A program made the translations under genes and the position numbers. From NCBI RefSeq assembly GCF_039544105.1, contig NZ_BAABLA010000020.1: a DNA stretch of 64,000 nt. One strand, written 5' to 3'. How positions within the stretch are numbered: the first letter of the stretch is position 1; each line of letters starts with the position of its first letter. This DNA is from Haloechinothrix_A salitolerans. Lineage in GTDB: Bacteria; Actinomycetota; Actinomycetes; Mycobacteriales; Pseudonocardiaceae. Under the pieces are notes generated by a model. It was not told the DNA's origin and did no database searches. It saw only the letters and a program-made list of their open reading frames with translations. Positions 18,060-25,866 of the stretch are shown piece by piece.

Positions 18060-18236
18060 ATGAGCACTACCCACGAGCAGCCAACCGCACACCACGCCGA
18101 CACCACGATCCCGCCCGCGCCACGCTCGTCGCGTCGCGACGAGTACCGCCCGGCGGAGCCGGGCGTTCCTTTTGGGATTCCAACGCCGCGCGACGACGAG
18201 GATTTCGAGCCCACCATCATCCGGGGCCGGGAGTAG
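18060..18236 (+). CDS. Small hypothetical protein, 58 residues
   Basis: ATG 18060 to TAG 18236, preceded by GGAGAG eight bases upstream. The peptide starts MSTTHEQPTAHHADTT and has a proline- and arginine-rich middle (PPAPRSSRRDEYRPAEPG). It ends in an acidic tail with DDEDFEPTIIRGRE. It has no hydrophobic segment, so it is cytoplasmic and probably disordered. Good ribosome site and GC-rich third positions argue for a real gene; no family was recognised. Confidence 0.55.
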   Translation: MSTTHEQPTAHHADTTIPPAPRSSRRDEYRPAEPGVPFGIPTPRDDEDFEPTIIRGRE

Positions 18237-18245
18237 CGCGGCGCC

Positions 18246-18308
18246 GTGTCCCTCGCCCACGACGTCGTGTCCCTCATTCCCGACGTCGTGTTCCTCACTC
18301 CACGCCGC
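18246..18308. repeat. Three tandem 21-bp repeats
   Basis: GTGTCCCTCNNYCCNCGACGTC-type units begin at 18246, 18267 and 18288, directly after the small gene. The third unit is degenerate. The central ACGACGTCGT is palindromic, so paired units could form hairpins. Confidence 0.65.
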
Positions 18309-18378
18309 CGCATGCCTTGATCACGGCGACCGCTGACGTACCGTTGGCGTGATCGTGTCCCGAGACCTGTGAGGACCC

Positions 18379-19179
18379 ATGAGCGAGCGCGTCAGCACCG
18401 TGATCCGTGGCTCCATCGCCTATGTGACGATGACCAGGGGCGACAAGTACAACGGCCTCGACCTAGAGATGTTCGACGCGCTGGTGGCGGCGGCCAAGGG
18501 GATCAAACGCAACCGCGACGTCCGCGTCGTGATCTTGCAGGGCGAGGGCCCCGCGTTCTGCTCCGGGCTGGACTTCGGTTCCGCGGGCAAGCACCCAGTC
18601 AAGTTCGCTCTCAATTTCCTGCGCGTCCCCGGCCGCAAAACCAACCTCTACCAAGAGGTGTGCTGGGCCTGGCGGGAGCTGCCCGTGCCGGTGATCGCCG
18701 TGGTCCACGGCCGGTGCTACGGCGGCGGGTTGCAGCTGGCGCTTGGCGCCGACTTCCGATTCACCACTCCGGACTGCGAATTCTCGATCATGGAGGCCCG
18801 CTGGGGCCTCATCCCCGACATGACCGGTTCAGTCACGCTCCGCGAACTCGTCGGCATGGACGTCGCCATGCGCCTCACCATGACGGGTGAAACTTTCAGC
18901 GGCGAGCGCGCCGCCGAACTCGGGCTGGTGACCGAGGTCGGCGACGACCCGCTCAAGGCGGCGGAGGAGTTCGCCGAGGAACTGGCCGCCCGCTCACCTG
19001 ACGCGATCGCCGCGACGAAGGCGCTGTTCCAGCGCACCCGCCACCTCTCACCGCGCGCCGCGTTCCGCGTCGAAAGTCGCTGGCAACGCAGGCTCTTGCG
19101 CGGCGAGAACCACAAGATCGCCCGTGCGGCGGGCAAGGCGAAAGAAGTCCCGCGGTACGTGCGCCGGACGGTTCGGTAG
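18379..19179 (+). CDS. Crotonase-family enoyl-CoA hydratase
   Basis: 266 residues, usual length; GAGG precedes the ATG. The oxyanion-hole segments are CSGLDFGS at about residue 63 and HGRCYGGGLQLALGADFR at about 113. The catalytic region MEARWGLIPDMTGS at about 141 keeps Glu 142, but the position of the second crotonase glutamate is filled by an aspartate (IPDM), as in several non-hydratase members. The C-terminus is rich in arginine and lysine. It is monocistronic. Fatty acid or aromatic acyl-CoA degradation is likely; hydratase versus isomerase cannot be fixed. Confidence 0.85.
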   Translation: MSERVSTVIRGSIAYVTMTRGDKYNGLDLEMFDALVAAAKGIKRNRDVRVVILQGEGPAFCSGLDFGSAGKHPVKFALNFLRVPGRKTNLYQEVCWAWRELPVPVIAVVHGRCYGGGLQLALGADFRFTTPDCEFSIMEARWGLIPDMTGSVTLRELVGMDVAMRLTMTGETFSGERAAELGLVTEVGDDPLKAAEEFAEELAARSPDAIAATKALFQRTRHLSPRAAFRVESRWQRRLLRGENHKIARAAGKAKEVPRYVRRTVR

Positions 19180-19331
19180 CACTCAGCGACGCCCAGCGAA
19201 CGGCATCGTACGCCCGATCGGGCGAGCACCTCCTAATCGCGAGCCGACGTCAGTTCGGTCTCACTGGTTGCCGTCTCGCGAACGTTCGCTCACTATTCGA
19301 CCAAGACGATGATCGGGGAAGGTGGAACACG

Positions 19332-19550
19332 ATGAGTAACGACGCACGGCGAACGCTGACCGAGCGCGTGACCGGAGACCTTCCCGAGGGAATAGCCGCG
19401 CTCGGCGACACGGAGCGGCAGTTCCTCGCCAACGCGATTGGCGACGCGAAGCGGGCGCAGCGCGCGGAACTGGCCGCCGCGGCCGAGGAGAGTCTCGGCT
19501 ACGTGCCCAAACTGCTACGCGGCCCCGTCCGCAAGGCGGTGGGCCTGTGA
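19332..19550 (+). CDS. Small hypothetical protein, first of a two-gene unit
   Basis: 72 residues from an ATG with GGAAGGTGG upstream. The chain is helical and charged (GDAKRAQRAELAAAAEESL), ending PKLLRGPVRKAVGL with no membrane segment. The TGA overlaps the GTG of the next gene by four bases, so both are translated together. Family not recognised; conservation as a pair would be the useful test. Confidence 0.65.
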   Translation: MSNDARRTLTERVTGDLPEGIAALGDTERQFLANAIGDAKRAQRAELAAAAEESLGYVPKLLRGPVRKAVGL

Positions 19551-20473
19551 CCACCGACGCACGACCGGAGGTCCAGCGCATCGCGCGGCTACTACGCGTG
19601 CGCCCGGACCAACTCGGCTTCCTCGACGACGTCGATGACGCCGACCTGATCGCGTTCCGTGGTCAGCTCACGAGCACGCTGTTCGACGCCAACGCGGGCG
19701 TGCTCACCCGGCTAGGTTCCGCCGCGAAGCTGCTGCCATCGCCGGTGCTCGCGAAGATCGCGGAGCGGGTTTTCGGGCCATTGCTGTGCGCTCGCGTGGC
19801 TGGCGCGATGGACCCCTCGAAGGCGAGCGAGGTCGCGGCGCGCCTGCCGGTCAACTTCCTCACCGACGTCGCCGTCGAGCTGGACCCGCGCCAGGTCGAG
19901 CAGGTCGTCCGCGCCCTGCCGAACGACATGATCGTCGACGTCGCCCGCGTGCTGGGTCAACGCGAGGACTGGATCACGCTCGGCCAGTTCGTCGGGTTCC
20001 TCGGCGCGGACCACCTCACAGCTGCCGTCGACGCGCTCGACGACACGCAACTGCTGCGGACCGCGTACACCGTTGACGACGTGTCCGCCATCCCCGGCGT
20101 GGTCGACGTCGTCGGCACCGAGCGGCTGACCGCACTGTTCACCACCGCCGCGCGCGAGGACCTGTTCGACGCCCTGCTGCGGCTGGCCACCCACCTGCGG
20201 GACGACCAGATCGACTCGCTCGCCGACGCGATCATGGCTGCCGAACGCGGCACGCTCGGCCGACTCGTTACCGCTGCGGCAACGTGCAGACACTGGGACG
20301 CGCTGTTACCGATCGCCGCCAGCCTGCCCGCCGACGCCAAGGCGGGCATCGCGGAATCCGTCGGGGACCTCTCGCCCGAAGTACGCGCGGACATCATGGC
20401 GCAGGCGACGTCGCTGGGCGTGTACGACGACCTCGGCCCGATCGCGGACGCCCTGGCTGAGCGCGCGGCGTAA
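19547..20473 (+). CDS. Conserved hypothetical helical-repeat protein
   Basis: 308 residues starting with the overlapping GTG. The sequence is a run of short helical units of about 30-35 residues, each with a hydrophobic/acidic pattern: DPSKASEVAARLPVNFLTDV, VEQVVRALPNDMIVDVARVL, DRSL-like LTAAVDALDDTQLLRTAY, and LPADAKAGIAESVGDLSPEV. This resembles MgtE-N or HEAT-like superhelices, as in a scaffold or partner protein. No catalytic motif, signal peptide or membrane helix is seen. It is coupled to the small protein upstream and probably binds it (inference). Confidence 0.72.
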   Translation: MTTDARPEVQRIARLLRVRPDQLGFLDDVDDADLIAFRGQLTSTLFDANAGVLTRLGSAAKLLPSPVLAKIAERVFGPLLCARVAGAMDPSKASEVAARLPVNFLTDVAVELDPRQVEQVVRALPNDMIVDVARVLGQREDWITLGQFVGFLGADHLTAAVDALDDTQLLRTAYTVDDVSAIPGVVDVVGTERLTALFTTAAREDLFDALLRLATHLRDDQIDSLADAIMAAERGTLGRLVTAAATCRHWDALLPIAASLPADAKAGIAESVGDLSPEVRADIMAQATSLGVYDDLGPIADALAERAA

Positions 20474-20502
20474 ACGCGGTCGCCACGAGCGGAACCGGGG
20501 AC

Positions 20503-21687
20503 TCAGTACTCCCGCGCTCCGTTGCGCCACACCGCGCATGTCAGCGGCACCCCGGGCCGGTACGCCAGATGCGTAACCGACGGCGCGTCGAGCACATGCA
20601 GGTCAGCACGGGCGCCGGGCCGGATCACACCGACCGCGCCGTCACCGGCGTCCGCGCGCAGCGCCTTCGCTCCGCCACGCGTCGCGGCCCACACCGCCTC
20701 GTCTACCGACAGCCCCTGCTGCAGGACGGCGGTAGCCACGCAGAAGGCCATCGACGTCGTGTACGAGCTGCCGGGGTTGGCGTTGCTCGCTAGGGCGACC
20801 ACCGCGCCCGCATCGAGCAGCCTGCGCGCTGGCGCCAGCGGTTGCCGGGTGGACAGGTCGCACGCGGGCAGCAGAGTGGCCACGGTGCCATCGGACCCGC
20901 CATCGCCGTCCCAGCTCCCGGCGAGCGCGTCGACGTCGTTGTCGCTCAGATACGTGCAATGGTCGACGCTGGCCGCACCAAGACGCACGGCCAGCTCAAC
21001 GCCCGGCCCCTCGCACAGCTGGTTGCCGTGCACCCGCAGCCCGAGCCCGCGCTCAGCCGCCGCGCGCAACACCCGCTCCGACTGCGCCGCGTCGAACGCA
21101 CCCTTCTCACAGAAGACGTCGACCCAGCGCACCATTGGTGCGACGGCGGCGAGCATCGGCCCGGCCACGAGATCGAGGTAGTCCTCGGCATCAGCACCGG
21201 GCGGCACGATGTGCGCGCCGAGGAATGTCACCTCTTCGACGTACTTCGCGGCGATCCGCGCGCAGCGGGCCTCGTCGTCGACGGTGAGACCGTAGCCGGT
21301 CTTGGTCTCCAAGTACGTCGTGCCCTGCGAGACCGCCTCACGAACCAGCCCGCGCACCGTCGCCGTCAGATCCGCGTCCGCCGCGGCCCGCGTGGCGTCA
21401 ACCGTGTGGGCGATACCGCCCGCCGAATACGCCTGCCCAGCCATCCGCGCCTCGAACTCGGCGGTGCGGTCACCAGCGAAGACCAGGTGGGTATGCGAGT
21501 CGACCCAACCGGGCAGGGCCGCGCGTCCGCCGACGTCGACCCGCGCGTCAGTCGGCGCGGCACGGGCAGCCGGGCCCACCCAGACGACCCTCTCACCCTC
21601 GATGACCACGGCCGCGTCGTGCAACCTGCCCAGTTCGTCGTCGTTGGTGGTGAGTTCGCCGATTCCGGTGATGAGGGTCGCCGTCAC
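20503..21687 (-). CDS. hutI: Imidazolonepropionase
   Basis: 394 residues; GTG start overlapping the hutF stop (GTGA). It hydrolyses 4-imidazolone-5-propanoate to N-formimino-L-glutamate, step three of histidine breakdown. Amidohydrolase-superfamily metal ligands are visible in DSHTHLVFAGDR at about residue 65, VHGNQL at about 235 and the later HCTYLSDND. SNANPGSSYTTSM about residue 300 matches the family. It is the last gene of the hut operon. Confidence 0.93.
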   Translation of the reverse strand: MTATLITGIGELTTNDDELGRLHDAAVVIEGERVVWVGPAARAAPTDARVDVGGRAALPGWVDSHTHLVFAGDRTAEFEARMAGQAYSAGGIAHTVDATRAAADADLTATVRGLVREAVSQGTTYLETKTGYGLTVDDEARCARIAAKYVEEVTFLGAHIVPPGADAEDYLDLVAGPMLAAVAPMVRWVDVFCEKGAFDAAQSERVLRAAAERGLGLRVHGNQLCEGPGVELAVRLGAASVDHCTYLSDNDVDALAGSWDGDGGSDGTVATLLPACDLSTRQPLAPARRLLDAGAVVALASNANPGSSYTTSMAFCVATAVLQQGLSVDEAVWAATRGGAKALRADAGDGAVGVIRPGARADLHVLDAPSVTHLAYRPGVPLTCAVWRNGAREY

Positions 21688-22997
21688 CGCAGCAGCTCCT
21701 TGACCTCGGCGGCGAGCTCCGATGACGGGTTCGCCGCGTGCTTGTGCCTCCCGTCGCGCACCAGCCAGCGCCCAGCAACCATGACATCACGAACGTCACT
21801 CGCGAAAGCGCTTAACGCTATCCCGGCGGGCTCGCTGCCCGCGGTACGCGGCGTGTCGGTGGCGACGCGCACCAAATCCGCCTGCGCGCCGGGCGCGATG
21901 CTGCCGACGTCGTCCCAGCCAAGCGCGCTGTGGCGGGTGCCAGCCGAGAGCAGTTCGGCTGGGGAGAACACGCCACGCCGCTGGGTGGCGAGCCGTTCAT
22001 GCATCTCGACGCCACGCATTTCCTCGAACGGGTCAACGACGGCGTGCGAATCGGTGCCGATGCTCAGCGAGACCCCGGCGTTGGCGAGCCTGCGACCTGG
22101 TCCGATGCCGTCACCGAGGTCGCGTTCCGTGGTGGGGCACAGGCAGACGCCCGCGCCTGACGCGCCGAGCAACCCAACGTCATCTCCACTCGGATGAGTC
22201 ACATGCACACCGACGAAGTCTGACGTCACCGCGCCCGCGTCGGCCAGCAGTTGGGTGGGGGTGCGGCGATGCACCGCGAGGCAGTCGTCGTTCTCGCTGA
22301 TCTGCTCGGACACGTGGGCGTGCAGCGGCGCACCGTTGGCCTGCGCCCACGCCACCGGCACGGCGAGCTGCGCTGCGGGAACCGCTCGCACCGAGTGAAT
22401 GGCGGCACCGACGCGTACCAGGGGTGACTCCGCACGGAACGCGTCGAGCCGCTCAGCCCATGCGTCGGCGTCGCCGTCGCTGTAGCGCTGTTGGACGCCC
22501 TGCGGCGGCGCACCGTCGACAGCGGACGCGAGGTAGCAGGTGTCCAGCAAGGTAAGCCGGATACCCGCGTCGCCCGCCGCCGCGACCAGCGAGTGCGACA
22601 TGGCGTTCGGGTCCGAGTAGGGCGTCCCGCCTGACCCGTGGTGGAGGTAGTGGAACTCACCCACGCTGGTGAACCCAGCGAGCACCATCTCGGTGAATAC
22701 CAGCCGCGCCAGCCGGTAGTACGACACGGGGTCCAGCCGATGCGCCACCGCGTACATCCGCTCCCGCCAGGTGAAGAACGTCCCGCCGCCGGAGTGAGTA
22801 CGGCCCCGCAACGCCCGGTGGAAAGCATGCGAATGCGCGTTGGCGAAGCCCGGCGTGACGAGTCCACTCAAGACGGTGCCACTACGAGGCGTGCCCGGCA
22901 CGACGCCGGTAATGCGGTCGCCGTCGACGGTGACGGCGACAGCGTCGGCTGGGCCGTCCGGAAGGAGGGCATGCTCGCACCAGTACGTGGTGGTCAT
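21684..22997 (-). CDS. hutF: Formimidoylglutamate deiminase
   Basis: 437 residues; ATG overlaps the stop of the upstream amidohydrolase gene. It converts N-formimino-L-glutamate to N-formyl-L-glutamate and ammonia. The zinc-binding NAHSHAFHRALRGRTH is at about residue 53, LHAHVSEQ at about 225, HVTHPSGDD at about 264 and IGTDSHAVVDPFEEMR at about 313. The presence of HutF shows that this is the five-step pathway that passes through formylglutamate, so a deformylating enzyme is needed next. Confidence 0.92.
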   Translation of the reverse strand: MTTTYWCEHALLPDGPADAVAVTVDGDRITGVVPGTPRSGTVLSGLVTPGFANAHSHAFHRALRGRTHSGGGTFFTWRERMYAVAHRLDPVSYYRLARLVFTEMVLAGFTSVGEFHYLHHGSGGTPYSDPNAMSHSLVAAAGDAGIRLTLLDTCYLASAVDGAPPQGVQQRYSDGDADAWAERLDAFRAESPLVRVGAAIHSVRAVPAAQLAVPVAWAQANGAPLHAHVSEQISENDDCLAVHRRTPTQLLADAGAVTSDFVGVHVTHPSGDDVGLLGASGAGVCLCPTTERDLGDGIGPGRRLANAGVSLSIGTDSHAVVDPFEEMRGVEMHERLATQRRGVFSPAELLSAGTRHSALGWDDVGSIAPGAQADLVRVATDTPRTAGSEPAGIALSAFASDVRDVMVAGRWLVRDGRHKHAANPSSELAAEVKELLR

Positions 22998-24217
22998 AGG
23001 GAAACCTCCCGGAGCACCTCGGCCAGTGCGTCAACGCCTGCCTCGCAGTCGTCGTCCTCCGCATGTTCCGCCGGGGAGTGTGAGATGCCCGTGGGGTTGC
23101 GGACGTAGAGCATCGCGGTGGGCACGTGCGCCGCGAGTACGCCCGCGTCATGGCCAGCGCCGGTCGGCAACAGCGGTGGCTCGTTCAACATCGTGCGCAG
23201 CCGGTCACGTAGCCGCGCGTCGAACGACACCGGACCCGACCAGGACTCCTCGGTGACCTCGACGTGGCACCCCTCGTCGTTCGCCGCGGCTCGCGCCGCG
23301 TCGGTGATCGCGGTAACGGCCTCCCTCGTGGCCTCGGTGGCGGTGGCGCGGCTGTCCAACCACAGGTCCACCCGCGCGGGGATCACGTTGGTACCGCCGG
23401 GCACGGGCACCAGCTTGCCGACCGTGGCGCGGGTGTCGCGGGGGCCGTGACCCGCCGCCGCCCGCGCGGCGAGCACCGTGCGGGCGGCGGGAATCATCGG
23501 GTCGTTGCGGTCGGCGACGGCGGCGGTCCCCGCGTGATCACCCCGTCCGGTGAAGCTGAGCCGCCAACGCCCGTGCGGGTCGATCCCGGTGCCCACCGCG
23601 ATAGGCGAGCCCGCGTCGATCAGCCCCCTGCCCTGCTCGACGTGCAGCTCGACGAACGTCCCGATACGCGACAACGCAACGTCGTCCTTCCCGAAACGGC
23701 CCGGGTCGAAACCTGCCTTCGTGGCGGCGTCGGCGAACGTCGTGCCGTCGGTGTCGGTCAGCGTGAGAGCGCGTTCGGGCGAGATCGCGCCGGTGAGCAG
23801 CCGTGAGCCGAGGCACGGCACGCCGAACCGGCCACCCTCCTCCTCGGCGAAGGCGACGACGGCGATCGACTTGCGCGGCTGGCAGCCTTCGCCGCGCAGC
23901 CGACGCACCGCCGCGAGCGCGGACGCGACACCGAGCGGACCGTCGAACGCGCCACCACCAGGTACGGAGTCCAGGTGACTGCCGGTGACGACCGCGCCGT
24001 CCGCGGGGGCGCCCCACCACGCCCAGATGTTGCCGTTGCGGTCGACGTCGACGTCCAGCCCGATGCGCTCGGCCGACGTCGTGAACCACTCCCGCAGTTC
24101 ACGCTCGGCCGGATCGAAGACGTGGCGCGAGTAGCCACCTCGGGTGCGGTCCGCGCCGATGGCCGCGATCTCGGCCATGCGCTGAACGACGCTTTCACCG
24201 CGTCCAGCGCCGGTCAC
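22994..24217 (-). CDS. M20-family amidohydrolase of the hut operon (allantoate amidohydrolase-like)
   Basis: 407 residues from the GTG at 24217, chosen because it overlaps the hutU stop (GTGA). M20 metal ligands are visible: GSHLDSVPGGGAFDGPLG at about residue 72, EEEGGRFG at about 118 and ELHVEQG at about 183. A dimerisation-domain segment (FTGRGDHAGTAAV) and the terminal HSPAEHAE complete the fold, as in allantoate and N-carbamoyl-amino-acid amidohydrolases. It sits exactly where hutG would be, between hutU and hutF. By context it may cleave N-formyl-L-glutamate to glutamate and formate. That activity is an inference; no allantoin gene is near. Confidence 0.85.
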   Translation of the reverse strand: MTGAGRGESVVQRMAEIAAIGADRTRGGYSRHVFDPAERELREWFTTSAERIGLDVDVDRNGNIWAWWGAPADGAVVTGSHLDSVPGGGAFDGPLGVASALAAVRRLRGEGCQPRKSIAVVAFAEEEGGRFGVPCLGSRLLTGAISPERALTLTDTDGTTFADAATKAGFDPGRFGKDDVALSRIGTFVELHVEQGRGLIDAGSPIAVGTGIDPHGRWRLSFTGRGDHAGTAAVADRNDPMIPAARTVLAARAAAGHGPRDTRATVGKLVPVPGGTNVIPARVDLWLDSRATATEATREAVTAITDAARAAANDEGCHVEVTEESWSGPVSFDARLRDRLRTMLNEPPLLPTGAGHDAGVLAAHVPTAMLYVRNPTGISHSPAEHAEDDDCEAGVDALAEVLREVSL

Positions 24218-25866
24218 GGCCGCGTCCCTCGCGGAATGTGGACCCCGCGCTCGTCGGCGACCCGGCAAGCCTCGTCGTAGCCCGCGTCGACGTGGCGGAT
24301 GACGCCCATCGCGGGGTCGTTGGTCAGGACCCGCTCCAGCTTCCTCGCCGCCAGCTCGGTGCCGTCCGCGACGCACACCTGTCCGGCGTGGATCGAGCGC
24401 CCCATACCGACGCCGCCGCCGTGGTGGATCGACACCCAGCTCGCTCCGGACGCCGTGTTGACCAGCGCGTTAAGCAGCGGCCAGTCCGCGATCGCGTCGG
24501 AGCCATCTGCCATCGCCTCGGTCTCCCGGTACGGCGACGCCACCGACCCGCAGTCCAGGTGGTCGCGGCCGATGACGACCGGCGCGGACAGCTCACCGTT
24601 GGCGACCATTTCGTTGAACCGCAGTCCGGCGAGGTGCCGCTCGCCGTAACCGAGCCAGCAGATCCTCGAAGGCAAGCCCTGGTACGCCACCCGCTCGCCC
24701 GCCATGCGGATCCAACGCGCCAACGGCTCGTTGTCACCGAACAGCTCGAGCACCGCGCGGTCGGTCGCCGCGATGTCGGCCGGGTCGCCGGACAGCGCGG
24801 CCCACCGGAACGGCCCCTTGCCCTCGCAGAACAGCGGTCGGATGTAGGCGGGCACGAAGCCCGGGTAGTCGAACGCCCGATCATAGCCGCCGAGCTGCGC
24901 CTCGCCGCGCAACGAGTTGCCGTAGTCGAAGACCTCCGCGCCCCCGTCCAGGAAGCCGACCATCGCCTCGACGTGCGCGGCCATCGACTCGCGTGCGCGT
25001 TCGGTGAACTCCTCCGGTTTCGCGGCCGCGTAGTCGTGCCAATCCTCGACCGAGACGCCGCGCGGCAGGTACGACAGCGGGTCGTGCGCCGACGTCTGGT
25101 CGGTGACGATGTCGACGTCAACGCCCCGGCGCAACAGCTCGGGCAAGACGTCCGCGGCGTTGCCGACCAGCCCGACGGACAGCGGCGTCCGATCCCGTTT
25201 GGCGTCGGTGACCCGGTTGATCGCGTCATCGATGTCGCTGGCGACCACGTCGAGGTAGCGCGTCTCCACGCGGCGCGTGGCCCTGGCGGCGTCGCACTCG
25301 ATCACCAGGGCGACACCGTCGTTCATGGTGACCGCGAGCGGCTGCGCGCCGCCCATTCCGCCAAGTCCGGCGGTGACAGTGAGCGTGCCCGCCAACGAGC
25401 CGCTGAAGCGCCTCTCCGCTACGGCCGCGAACGTCTCGTACGTGCCCTGCAGAATGCCCTGGGTGCCGATGTAGATCCAGGAGCCCGCCGTCATCTGGCC
25501 GTACATCGTCAGCCCGAGCGCGTCGAGCCGCCGAAACTCCGGCCACGTCGCCCAGTCCGGTACCAGGTTCGAGTTCGCGAGCAACACGCGCGGCGCCCAC
25601 TCGTGCGTGCGCAGCACGCCCACCGGCTTGCCGGACTGCACCAAGAGCGTCTCGTCGACGTCGAGTGTGCTGAGCTCCCTGGTCAGCGCGTCGAAGCTGG
25701 CCCAGTTGCGGGCGGCCTTGCCCGTACCGCCGTAGACGACGAGGTCTTCGGGCCGCTCGGCGACCTCGGGGTCGAGGTTGTTGTGCAGCATCCGCAACGC
25801 CGCTTCGGACTGCCAGTTGCGTGCGGTGAGGGTGCTGCCTCGCGCCGCTCGGATTGTCCTGGTCAT
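24214..25866 (-). CDS. hutU: Urocanate hydratase
   Basis: 550 residues, full length. It converts urocanate to imidazolonepropionate using tightly bound NAD. Family signatures include VVYGGTGKAARNW at about residue 44, MYGQMTAGSWIYIGTQGI at about 121 and GGMGGAQPLAVTMN at about 168. The active-site YGNSLRGEAQLGG-type segment and FCEGKGPFRWAALSGDP are also present. ATG overlaps the hutH stop by four bases. Confidence 0.96.
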   Translation of the reverse strand: MTRTIRAARGSTLTARNWQSEAALRMLHNNLDPEVAERPEDLVVYGGTGKAARNWASFDALTRELSTLDVDETLLVQSGKPVGVLRTHEWAPRVLLANSNLVPDWATWPEFRRLDALGLTMYGQMTAGSWIYIGTQGILQGTYETFAAVAERRFSGSLAGTLTVTAGLGGMGGAQPLAVTMNDGVALVIECDAARATRRVETRYLDVVASDIDDAINRVTDAKRDRTPLSVGLVGNAADVLPELLRRGVDVDIVTDQTSAHDPLSYLPRGVSVEDWHDYAAAKPEEFTERARESMAAHVEAMVGFLDGGAEVFDYGNSLRGEAQLGGYDRAFDYPGFVPAYIRPLFCEGKGPFRWAALSGDPADIAATDRAVLELFGDNEPLARWIRMAGERVAYQGLPSRICWLGYGERHLAGLRFNEMVANGELSAPVVIGRDHLDCGSVASPYRETEAMADGSDAIADWPLLNALVNTASGASWVSIHHGGGVGMGRSIHAGQVCVADGTELAARKLERVLTNDPAMGVIRHVDAGYDEACRVADERGVHIPRGTRP

